From: Robiginitomaculum sp.
Lineage (GTDB): Bacteria > Pseudomonadota > Alphaproteobacteria > Caulobacterales > Maricaulaceae
Assembly: GCA_016763315.1 (NCBI GenBank)
Contig: JAESTZ010000096.1
Location: 36,561-100,560, forward strand
DNA length: 64,000 nt
Direction: 5' to 3'
Made by a program: the position numbers and the translations under genes. Each line of letters starts with the position of its first letter. Position 1 is the stretch's first letter. A model generated the notes under the pieces. The model ran no database searches. It had not been told where the DNA came from and worked only from the letters and a program-made list of their open reading frames with translations. Positions 1 through 7,328 of the stretch are shown in pieces.

Positions 1-2
1 GG

Positions 3-557
3 TTTTTAATGGGGGAAGGTTCTGGTGTGGTTGTTCTTGAGGACTATGAAATTGCCAAGGCTAGGGGCGCAAAAATATATGCCGAGGTCGCAGGCTATGG
101 AATGTCAGGCGATGCCTATCACATTACTGCTCCGGCACCTGATGGTAGCGGCGCATATCGTTCTATGCAAATGGCTCTGAAAAATGCAGGGCTGGCACCA
201 AGTGAAGTAGATTATGTAAATGCGCATGGAACTTCGACCCCTTTAGGTGACGAGATTGAGCTAAGAGCTGTCGAGAGATTGTTTGACGAAGAAGCCGCTG
301 GTTTGGTAATGTCGGCGACTAAATCATCCATCGGACACTTATTGGGTGCGGCCGGAGCAGTGGAAACTATTTTTTCGGTTCTCGCGATTAATAATAATAT
401 TTGCCCGCCAACCTTAAATCTTGATAATCCTTCAATGGAAACCAAAATCAATTTGGCACCACATAAAGCAGTTGAAAAATCAGTGAAAATCGCACTGACC
501 AATTCGTTTGGGTTTGGTGGAACTAATGCTTCACTGGTGTTGCGCGAAGTATCGTGA
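3..557 (+). CDS. fabF: 3-oxoacyl-ACP synthase II (FabF), 5' end outside window
   Basis: This is the C-terminal part of a condensing enzyme that elongates fatty acids by joining malonyl-ACP to an acyl-ACP in the cytosol. The reading frame is already open at the window edge (Phe-Leu precede the Met at 9), so the N-terminal half with the catalytic Cys lies outside. Both catalytic histidines are visible: NAHGTST (codon near 225) and KSSIGHLLGAAG (codon near 336). The glycine-rich C-terminal FGFGGTNASLV closes the fold. It runs into mltG with a 4 bp overlap, the usual alphaproteobacterial arrangement. FabB-type enzymes share these motifs, but the context favours FabF. Confidence 0.95.
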   Translation, partial: FLMGEGSGVVVLEDYEIAKARGAKIYAEVAGYGMSGDAYHITAPAPDGSGAYRSMQMALKNAGLAPSEVDYVNAHGTSTPLGDEIELRAVERLFDEEAAGLVMSATKSSIGHLLGAAGAVETIFSVLAINNNICPPTLNLDNPSMETKINLAPHKAVEKSVKIALTNSFGFGGTNASLVLREVS

Positions 558-1642
558 TCAAGAAGAGTTCTACAAATAATAAAAAAACACAGGTGAAAGA
601 CAGGCAAAAATCACCAAAAGTAAGCTTCAGGAAAATATTGCTGCGAGCATTTCTTGTTCTAATTATCATAATCACTTTGTTTCTAGCATCCGGCTTGTAT
701 GTTTATGACAGAGTGCTACCGGTAAAATTTGCAGAAGCAGGGCCACTGGAAACCGAGATAATTTTTGTTGTTAAACCCGGGGCCGGGGTTAATTCAATTG
801 CCGCAGAGTTAGTTAAGGTCGGGGCAATAGAACATGAAATATTGTTCCGTTTAAAGGGACGATTAAGTCATGATGCTGGTGGGTTAAAAGCTGGCGAATA
901 TAGTATTGATGCCAATGCCAGTATTGATCAGATATTCGAGAAATTGCAGAAAGCAAAAGTAATCCAGTATGCAGTTACCATTGCCGAGGGGCTGACAGTG
1001 CGGGCAATCATACGCCAGCTACAACAGTATGAGTTTTTGACCGGGGATATTACAGTTATTCCTCCTGAGGGTAGTTTACACCCTGAAACCTGGCATGTTA
1101 TTCGCGGAACTGACCGCCAAGATATGTTAAGGCGCATGCAAACTTCCCAAAGCAAAATACTTGCGGAACTTTGGAAGGATCGTGATCCTGACTTACCGTT
1201 TTCAACACCAGCGCAGGCATTGATATTGGCCTCTATTGTTGAAAGAGAAACCGGAGTGTCTATGGAACGCGAGAGGGTTGCCGCAGTTTTTGTTAATCGT
1301 TTGCGAAAAGGCATGCGCCTTGATAGCGACCCGACTATAATTTATGGATTAAATGGCGGTGAACCATTGGGCCGTGGATTGCGCCGCTCAGAAATTGATC
1401 GCAAAACTGCATGGAATACTTACCATATACGTGGCTTGCCACCAACACCAATCAGCAATCCCGGACGAGCCGCTATTTGGGCAACTTTACACCCGGCTAA
1501 AACCCGCGACTTATATTTTGTTGCTGATGGTACTGGTGGTCATGTGTTTGCAAAAACCTATGCCGGGCACTTGGTGAATGTTGCAAAATGGCGCAGGATA
1601 GAACGGAAAAGAAAACGAGAAGCCAAGGCGAATAGAGAATGA
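554..1642 (+). CDS. mltG: endolytic peptidoglycan transglycosylase MltG
   Basis: Inner-membrane lytic transglycosylase that cleaves nascent glycan strands and is thought to terminate their polymerisation. The 362-residue protein has a basic cytoplasmic start, one membrane helix at about residues 28-51, and the YceG domain after it. The catalytic glutamate is in SIVERETG (residue 230), followed by the conserved LDSDPTIIYGL region. The start is GTG at 554, overlapping the fabF stop as GTGA, so translation is probably coupled. Its own stop overlaps the ATG of the yicC-like gene. The length is normal for the family. Confidence 0.93.
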   Translation: MIKKSSTNNKKTQVKDRQKSPKVSFRKILLRAFLVLIIIITLFLASGLYVYDRVLPVKFAEAGPLETEIIFVVKPGAGVNSIAAELVKVGAIEHEILFRLKGRLSHDAGGLKAGEYSIDANASIDQIFEKLQKAKVIQYAVTIAEGLTVRAIIRQLQQYEFLTGDITVIPPEGSLHPETWHVIRGTDRQDMLRRMQTSQSKILAELWKDRDPDLPFSTPAQALILASIVERETGVSMERERVAAVFVNRLRKGMRLDSDPTIIYGLNGGEPLGRGLRRSEIDRKTAWNTYHIRGLPPTPISNPGRAAIWATLHPAKTRDLYFVADGTGGHVFAKTYAGHLVNVAKWRRIERKRKREAKANRE

Positions 1643-2511
1643 CTATGTCATCAATGACCGGTTTCTCGCGTGTCGAGGGCAGCGCTGTGGCAGATGCTTG
1701 GGTCTGGGAGGTGCGATCAGTCAATGGCCGAGGCCTGGATGTTCGGTTTAAGTTGCCCGGTTTTTTGGCACCATTTGAAGATGGTTTTCGCAAGCAGGTA
1801 AAGAGTAATTTTAACCGCGGTAATCTGTCTGTGAATTTGCAGTTTGAGAAAAAACCAGACGAAGAAACCGGGGTGATTGTTAATACTGATCTGGCCAGAG
1901 ATATTATTCAACAATTCAAGGGTCTGGCTGATGAGGGATTGGTTGCCAAACCAACAGTTTGTGGGCTTTTAGGTGTGCGTGGAATTTTACAAACCAAGCC
2001 TGTTGAATTATCTGCAGATAATTTACATGAGCCTTTAACTGATAGTTTCAAGAACGCTCTACAGGCTTTAAAACTCGCAAGAAATAATGAAGGCGAGGGG
2101 ATAGCCGTAAATTTGGGTAATGCTCTTGATCGAATTGAATATTTGCTTGAATTATGTTCGGATAATCCGGCCTTACAACTTAACACAATCAAACAACGCT
2201 TGTTGCAACAGGTGCAAGTCTTAAGCGAAACTGTTCCTGCAGAAAGATTGGCGCAGGAAGCCGCAGTTTTGGCGATCAAAGCCGATATAAATGAAGAACT
2301 TGACCGATTGCGAAACCATGTAATATCTGCGCGTGAATTATTAAAATCCAAAGGTTCTGTAGGGCGTAAATTAGAGTTTTTGTCGCAGGAGTTTAATCGT
2401 GAAGTAAATACTTTATGCGCAAAGTCGAGTAATCAGCAATTGACGGATGCTGGTTTGGAGATGAAAACTTTAGTCGAGCAGATCCGGGAGCAAGCAGCAA
2501 ATGTCGAATAA
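1639..2511 (+). CDS. yicC: YicC family protein (putative endoribonuclease)
   Basis: YicC/DUF1732 family protein of 290 residues. Members have been reported as endoribonucleases; the exact role here is not shown by the sequence. The N-terminus MSSMTGFSR followed by WEVRSVNGRGLDVRFKLP is the family signature. The C-terminal block GRKLEFLSQEFNREVNTL with a conserved Glu/Asn-rich helix is also typical. It begins at ATG 1639 inside an ATGA overlap with mltG and ends 11 bp inside gmk, so the four genes form one tight operon. yicC next to gmk is a conserved pairing in Proteobacteria. Confidence 0.9.
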   Translation: MTMSSMTGFSRVEGSAVADAWVWEVRSVNGRGLDVRFKLPGFLAPFEDGFRKQVKSNFNRGNLSVNLQFEKKPDEETGVIVNTDLARDIIQQFKGLADEGLVAKPTVCGLLGVRGILQTKPVELSADNLHEPLTDSFKNALQALKLARNNEGEGIAVNLGNALDRIEYLLELCSDNPALQLNTIKQRLLQQVQVLSETVPAERLAQEAAVLAIKADINEELDRLRNHVISARELLKSKGSVGRKLEFLSQEFNREVNTLCAKSSNQQLTDAGLEMKTLVEQIREQAANVE

Positions 2512-3145
2512 ATTTACCAGACGCGGATTGATGTTGATTCTTTCCAGCCCGTCAGGCGCAGGAAAAACTACTTTAGCTAAAAAATTATTAACCGAAAATC
2601 ACGATATGAAATTATCCATTTCCGCAACTACCCGTAAGCCGCGCGGGGAAGAGGTCAATGGGGTTGATTATCATTTTATCTCTGAACAAGAGTTTCAACA
2701 AAAGGCCGAACAAGGAGAGTTTCTTGAATATGCCAAGGTGTTGGGGTCGGCCTTTTATGGTACCCCCAAAGCTCCGGTCGAGCAGGCTTTGGTGGCTGGT
2801 CAGGACGTTTTGTTTGACATTGATTGGCAAGGCGCGCAGCAGCTGAAACAATCCGCATCCAGTGACTTGGTTAAAGTCTTCATACTGCCACCTAGCATGG
2901 AAGAGCTGGAACGCCGCTTACGAGGACGCGGACAAGATAGTGACGAAGTGGTGGCTGATCGTATGCGCCGAGCCAAAGATGAAATAAGTCATTGGGCTGA
3001 GTATCATTATGTGATCGTCAATAAGGACATAGAGCAGTCAATGACTGATTTACGGGCGATCCTGGCGGCGGAGCGCCGACTTCGTAAGCGACTACCATGG
3101 CTTGGTGATTATGTGAGAAAACTGGTTGGCCCTTTTAGCGAGTAA
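2501..3145 (+). CDS. gmk: guanylate kinase
   Basis: Converts GMP to GDP with ATP, an essential step in guanine nucleotide supply. The 214-residue protein has the P-loop SSPSGAGKTT at residues 15-24, the GMP-binding region SATTRKPRGEEVNGVDYHF, and the lid segment RRLRGRGQDSDEVVADRM. The start at ATG 2501 overlaps the yicC-like gene by 11 bp. The gene converges on and overlaps by 11 bp the sdpI-like gene on the other strand, so no space remains for a separate terminator. Confidence 0.97.
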   Translation: MSNKFTRRGLMLILSSPSGAGKTTLAKKLLTENHDMKLSISATTRKPRGEEVNGVDYHFISEQEFQQKAEQGEFLEYAKVLGSAFYGTPKAPVEQALVAGQDVLFDIDWQGAQQLKQSASSDLVKVFILPPSMEELERRLRGRGQDSDEVVADRMRRAKDEISHWAEYHYVIVNKDIEQSMTDLRAILAAERRLRKRLPWLGDYVRKLVGPFSE

Positions 3146-3716
3146 TTCGTGACCAAAAGAACCGTACGATTATCAATGCAACTCCTAAGCCCAGCGCATA
3201 CATAGCTAGTTTTGCAGCCAGATCAATTGGAGCGAAAATCCAGATCAGTGAAAAAACAAACCCAGAGATGACAAATGTCCACCCGGCAAATCTCTGTAAT
3301 TTTTGGGTGGCTGATATTTCACAATTATTTTCGCCAATTGGATTAATAGCTTTTGGCAGAAAGTTTCCCATGATCATTACAATCGCGCCTAAAATAGCGG
3401 AATTTATCCGTTCCCCCATTTCAGCATCAATGGTTTGGTATTGTTGAGCAATAGATAACACCATCGCAAGTGCCAATATAAGTCCAGCGGCGGATATACC
3501 GCTGCGCAATTGTTGTTTTGCGCTTGATATTGCGCAGGCGCCGGATTTAAAGCGCTGTATTATTGCCATGCCTAACCAAACTGCAGGTAAAAAACCGACG
3601 CCTATTATTGAAGTGACTAGTAATTTAGGTTGCACATACCATTGCCAAGCCCCGAGAAATAAAACAGCAAATGTTAGCGCCGGAGCAAATTTTGAAAGTA
3701 ATTTATGATTTAGCAT
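3135..3716 (-). CDS. SdpI-like integral membrane protein
   Basis: A 193-residue hydrophobic protein with about five or six membrane segments. The motif MGNFLPKAINPIG followed by a Gln/Arg-Phe-Ala-Gly-Trp stretch resembles the SdpI family, in which a GNYLPK motif precedes a similar tail. In Bacillus, SdpI is the immunity protein against the SdpC toxin and also sequesters the SdpR repressor. Here it directly follows, and overlaps by 14 bp, an ArsR-type regulator, which is the same two-gene plan. No SdpC-like toxin gene is seen nearby, so an immunity role is inference. It could be a general small permease-like protein. Confidence 0.65.
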   Translation of the reverse strand: MLNHKLLSKFAPALTFAVLFLGAWQWYVQPKLLVTSIIGVGFLPAVWLGMAIIQRFKSGACAISSAKQQLRSGISAAGLILALAMVLSIAQQYQTIDAEMGERINSAILGAIVMIMGNFLPKAINPIGENNCEISATQKLQRFAGWTFVISGFVFSLIWIFAPIDLAAKLAMYALGLGVALIIVRFFWSRITR

Positions 3717-4008
3717 TTTTATTGCCTTTGTTTAGAGTGTTTGAACGCAAGCCTAAACCTATGGCTCCAGAAAAACCGAGCAAAGCGTCTTCAAGAACTG
3801 ACATGTTGATTTGATAAATAACCAGTTTGCCTTGTTTGTGAGTTGCAACCAGTCCAGCCTCTCGTAAAACAGAAAAGTGCGCTGACATTGTTGGCTTGGA
3901 TACCGGAAAGTGCTTGGATATCTCACCTGCGCTTAGGGGTTTTTCGCGAAGAAGACGTAAAATTTCCCGGCGTGTGTTATCTGATATTGCTTTGAATACA
4001 TTGCTCAT
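3703..4008 (-). CDS. ArsR-family regulator, SdpR-like
   Basis: A 101-residue winged-helix repressor. The N-terminus MSNVFKAISDNTRREILRLL and the recognition-helix region SKPTMSAHFSVLREAGLV match the ArsR/SdpR group. No metal-binding Cys-Val-Cys motif is present, which fits the SdpR type rather than metal sensors. It is the promoter-proximal gene of a two-gene operon with the SdpI-like protein. A near-palindrome overlaps its own -10 region, so autoregulation is likely. The start at ATG 4008 puts the operator only a few bases upstream. Confidence 0.8.
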   Translation of the reverse strand: MSNVFKAISDNTRREILRLLREKPLSAGEISKHFPVSKPTMSAHFSVLREAGLVATHKQGKLVIYQINMSVLEDALLGFSGAIGLGLRSNTLNKGNKNAKS

Positions 4009-4011
4009 AAA

Positions 4012-4033
4012 TAGATAGTTAGCTAATCATCTA
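4012..4033 (-). promoter_or_regulatory. inverted-repeat operator of the ArsR-type gene
   Basis: A 22 bp near-palindrome (18 of 22 positions symmetric, TAGAT at one end and ATCTA at the other around a central TTAGCTAA) lies just upstream of the regulator start. It covers the predicted -10 element. A dimeric ArsR repressor binding here would block its own promoter. The symmetry is seen directly; the binding is inferred. Confidence 0.6.
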
Positions 4034-4044
4034 ATTGTTGTCAA
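4016..4044 (-). promoter_or_regulatory. promoter of the SdpR/SdpI-like operon
   Basis: On the minus strand a perfect TTGACA (-35, 4044-4039) is separated by 17 bp from TAACTA (-10, 4021-4016). The inverted-repeat operator overlaps the -10, as expected for a self-repressed promoter. The leader before the ATG is very short. Confidence 0.55.
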
Positions 4045-4060
4045 GGGCGATATATCACAT

Positions 4061-4918
4061 TCAAGTAATTCTGGTCGCCAATTTATAAGCTTTTGCCATC
4101 TGCATGAATTGATCAGGGTGTAAATTTTCCGGACGCGTTGTTGGATCAATTTTTAAGCTTTGTAACCAAATGCTGATGTTTATTTCCAAATCGGCACTTA
4201 AGGGTTTAAGGCTTGCTCGTAGCATTTTTCGTTTTTGCCCAAAGGCCAATCCGGTTATTTTGGCCAATGTATCCAAATCATCAAATCGTTGCTGCAAAGG
4301 TAATGGCCTTAGGCTTACAACCGCTGATTCCACTTTTGGCGGCGGTGTAAAAACAGAAGCAGGAACGTTCATTATAAGTTCGGGCTCGGCAATGGCTGCG
4401 CATAAAATTGATAATCGCCCATAATGTTTAGAGTCTACTTTGGCGGTAATTCTTTGTGCCACCTCTAATTGGAACATTAATGTAAGTGATTGCCATGATA
4501 ATTCAGGAGTGGTCAGCCATTGGATCAATAACGCAGTACCGACATTATACGGCAAATTGGATACCACATGAAATGGTTTACCTTTGGCCAATGCGTTCAA
4601 ATCAAAATCAAGTGCATCGCCACAGTGAACAGTTAGTTTGCCATCATAAAACTGGTTGAGCTGATCTAAGGCTGGCAAGAACCGTTGATCCATCTCGATA
4701 ACATGAATGTTTGCCCTTGTTTCAAGCAGTGAACGAGTTAGTCCGCCGGGGCCAGGGCCTATTTCAAAAACTACATCGTTCTCTTTAACACCAGACAACC
4801 GGGCAATTTTCTCGGTCAAGTTGAGATCGAATAAGAAATGCTGCCCGAGTTTCTTACTGGCTTTTAGGTTGTATTTATCTACTATTTCTCTGATTGTAGG
4901 CAGTTTTATTTTGGTCAT
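4061..4918 (-). CDS. rsmA: 16S rRNA (adenine1518-N6/adenine1519-N6)-dimethyltransferase
   Basis: KsgA/RsmA dimethylates two adjacent adenosines near the 3' end of 16S rRNA late in 30S assembly. The 285-residue protein has KKLGQHFL near residue 25, the SAM-binding motif FEIGPGPGG at 51-59, the acidic ribose ligand in HVIEMDQ, and the catalytic NLPYN at 121-125. The start at ATG 4918 abuts the pdxA stop. The order surA-pdxA-rsmA is conserved in Proteobacteria. Confidence 0.97.
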   Translation of the reverse strand: MTKIKLPTIREIVDKYNLKASKKLGQHFLFDLNLTEKIARLSGVKENDVVFEIGPGPGGLTRSLLETRANIHVIEMDQRFLPALDQLNQFYDGKLTVHCGDALDFDLNALAKGKPFHVVSNLPYNVGTALLIQWLTTPELSWQSLTLMFQLEVAQRITAKVDSKHYGRLSILCAAIAEPELIMNVPASVFTPPPKVESAVVSLRPLPLQQRFDDLDTLAKITGLAFGQKRKMLRASLKPLSADLEINISIWLQSLKIDPTTRPENLHPDQFMQMAKAYKLATRIT

Positions 4919-5955
4919 TACAGTATGCTGTGATTACGGGAAATTTGGCTGGCCATAGACAAAGCGGTAATCAGGCTATCGGCTTTAGCTATGTTTTTTC
5001 CGGCAATTTCAAAACCGGTACCGTGATCTGGTGAAACTCTAATAAAAGGCAGGCCAATAGTGACATTGGTTCCGCCGTGGAAATCGAGAGTTTTAACCGG
5101 TATCAACCCCTGATCATGATACATGGCGAGTACGCCATCATAGCTTTTACGGAATTGTTCGATAAACACGGTATCAGCCGGTAATGCATCGGAAATATCA
5201 ATGCCTTCATTGCGTAAATTTTGTGCTGCAGGGTTTAAAATATCACGTTCTTCAATGCCTATTGTTCCGTCTTCTCCCGCATGTGGGTTTAGGCCGCACA
5301 TTGCAATTTTCGGATTTTCAATCGCGAAATCCACTTTTAGCGAATTGTGCAAAACCCGTGCAGTTCGTTCGACAGATTGTTTGGTTATTTGCTTTATGAC
5401 TTGATGTAATGGACAGTGAACACTTACAAGAGCTACTCGCAATCCACCACCACATAACATCAATATCGGGCCATGTGGCTTTTTCCAATATGTGAAATTT
5501 TCTGCTAATTCTCCTAGAAATTCCGTATGGCCGGGGTGTTTAAAGCCTGCTTGGTACAAAATCGATTTGGCTATCGGGTTGGTAACAATTGCTGATGCTT
5601 TGTTGTTTCGGCAATAAGCTACAGCCATTTGAATTGATTCAATTATTGCCGTGGCATTAGATGAACATGGTTTCCCGTAAACGGCCGGTTGGGCAAGCTT
5701 TATAGGCAAAATTGGCAGCGCATCCTTAAATATACCATTACATTGGTCAGGGTCACCAATGGGCTGAACCGCAGGTAATCCCGCCTTATTAAATGCGTTA
5801 TCATAAACCTCAGGATCGCCTATAACAAAAAAGCTATTGTCGGAGGAAGATAGATGTTTCCAGGCAATAGCCGTTATTTCAGGAGCAATACCTGCTGGAT
5901 CACCCATCGTTAATGCTATGGGTAAAGGGTAGCTAGAGTTAATTGCGGTATTCAA
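4918..5955 (-). CDS. pdxA: 4-hydroxythreonine-4-phosphate dehydrogenase
   Basis: Oxidises 4-phosphohydroxy-L-threonine in the DXP-dependent vitamin B6 pathway; pdxJ, the next enzyme, is also in this window. The N-terminal ALTMGDPAGIAPEI, the metal-binding histidines in PGHTEF, NPHAGEDG and MYHDQGL, and the NAD-site HGTGFEIAG are all present. The start is taken as TTG at 5955, because no ATG or GTG lies between it and the conserved TMGDPAG block. This overlaps the surA end by 17 bp. A non-standard start or a slightly different N-terminus is possible. Confidence 0.94.
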   Translation of the reverse strand: MNTAINSSYPLPIALTMGDPAGIAPEITAIAWKHLSSSDNSFFVIGDPEVYDNAFNKAGLPAVQPIGDPDQCNGIFKDALPILPIKLAQPAVYGKPCSSNATAIIESIQMAVAYCRNNKASAIVTNPIAKSILYQAGFKHPGHTEFLGELAENFTYWKKPHGPILMLCGGGLRVALVSVHCPLHQVIKQITKQSVERTARVLHNSLKVDFAIENPKIAMCGLNPHAGEDGTIGIEERDILNPAAQNLRNEGIDISDALPADTVFIEQFRKSYDGVLAMYHDQGLIPVKTLDFHGGTNVTIGLPFIRVSPDHGTGFEIAGKNIAKADSLITALSMASQISRNHSIL

Positions 5956-7168
5956 TCGTTGAGTCCCGGCGTAAATCCCGTAATAGCCTTCTGGCCATCA
6001 TGCCTAATTTCTGGTCTGTCAGGCGATTAACAATTTCCTCTGAAGAAGGGACACCGGCTCCTTCAACATAATCTTTGGAGCATAACATAATTGACAAAAC
6101 TCCGTTTGGTGTTTCAAGGGGAGGGGACCATTGATTGTTCTGAAGAGATTCAAGGATTTGTCTAAAGGCTGGAGCTAAATCGGCTAATGCAACATTATTA
6201 AACGGGTTCATAAAAGCTCCGTCTATTTGTTTTGACAGACCATCAGTATCTTTACAGGTTGTGGCCTTGTTAAGGAATTTCACGAATTGCTCTTGTGAGC
6301 CAAGTGGAACTAACATTTGCCTGAAATTAGCAACCATAGCCGCACCGCCTTCTTTGCGGTCACGCAATGCCACTATCATGTATCCACCAGCAATTTTTAT
6401 TGGGCTGGAAACTGTACCAATTTGCATTTGAGCCAAAGCTACGTCTACTTCAGACGGCATATCCCCTTGGCGAATCCAGCCCATGTCACCGCCTTGTGGC
6501 CCTGAAGGTGCCGATGAAAACTGTTGTGCAACAGCAGGAAACGGCGCTCCGTCTTTCATTTGCTGTATTAGTGACAATCCACCAGCGTAAATGGCTGAAT
6601 CTTGCTCCGGACTTGGTGACTCGAGTAATATTTCCGAAACTAGGTATTGTGGCTTAGCTAAATTGTTTTTAAAGCGCTGTTGCTCAAGGTCGATCTGGTT
6701 ATTACTCACTCTGATTCTAGGGCCATATTTTCCGTTAATTAATATCTGCCAAGCAATATCAGCCTTTATTTGTTCTTCCAGAGTACTTGGGGAAATATTG
6801 GCTCTAAGCAGGTCTGCTTTGATAGATTCAGGATCGGCATTATTTTGTCGAGCTAATCGGGCAATTTGTTCATCAACTTCGTTTTGACTTACTTCTATTT
6901 CGTATTTGCCAGCTTCTTGTAATTTCAGTCTCTCATCGACCAGTGAGCGCATGGCTTGGTTTTGAAAGCGGCGTAAAGATTCTTCGGTAGGTTCGGTTTT
7001 GGTTGATAATATCATCATTCGCATACGCTGGCGAACATCGAATGTGGAGATAACCTGATCATTTACAATCGCAGTTACGCCTTCGGACACTTGTCCTTTT
7101 GCTTGGCCGCTCGAAACAACAAAGACTGATAAGGCAGTAATAAAGTGCAGGATAATTCTATATATCAT
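5939..7168 (-). CDS. surA: SurA-like periplasmic chaperone / peptidyl-prolyl isomerase
   Basis: Periplasmic chaperone that escorts outer-membrane proteins such as LptD. A signal peptide spans about residues 1-24 (hydrophobic core, then GQAKG). The SurA N-terminal domain follows (VTAIVNDQVIST, later LRRFQNQAMRSLVDERL), then one parvulin domain at about 170-290 with GGDMGWIRQGDMP. E. coli SurA has two parvulin domains; one is clear here and the second region is degenerate. It lies between lptD and pdxA on the same strand, the standard arrangement that links it to LPS-transport assembly. Confidence 0.9.
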   Translation of the reverse strand: MIYRIILHFITALSVFVVSSGQAKGQVSEGVTAIVNDQVISTFDVRQRMRMMILSTKTEPTEESLRRFQNQAMRSLVDERLKLQEAGKYEIEVSQNEVDEQIARLARQNNADPESIKADLLRANISPSTLEEQIKADIAWQILINGKYGPRIRVSNNQIDLEQQRFKNNLAKPQYLVSEILLESPSPEQDSAIYAGGLSLIQQMKDGAPFPAVAQQFSSAPSGPQGGDMGWIRQGDMPSEVDVALAQMQIGTVSSPIKIAGGYMIVALRDRKEGGAAMVANFRQMLVPLGSQEQFVKFLNKATTCKDTDGLSKQIDGAFMNPFNNVALADLAPAFRQILESLQNNQWSPPLETPNGVLSIMLCSKDYVEGAGVPSSEEIVNRLTDQKLGMMARRLLRDLRRDSTIEYRN

Positions 7169-7328
7169 GTTAGGTTTCTATTGCTGAAAATAGACTAAAA
7201 TAGGGCGTAATTTCCGGTAAGATAGCGTCGAATTTGATAAGTGCAATCCGCTTTACCGTAAATCCTTGTCTGTTAAGTGAAAAAGATCGTCAGAATACTG
7301 TGTATTTAGCATAATTAGTTAGAAGAAT

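Noticed and set aside
3135..3145. Overlap of gmk and the sdpI-like gene as an annotation error.
   Set aside because: Both stops are clear and both proteins have full family length, so an 11 bp convergent overlap is real.
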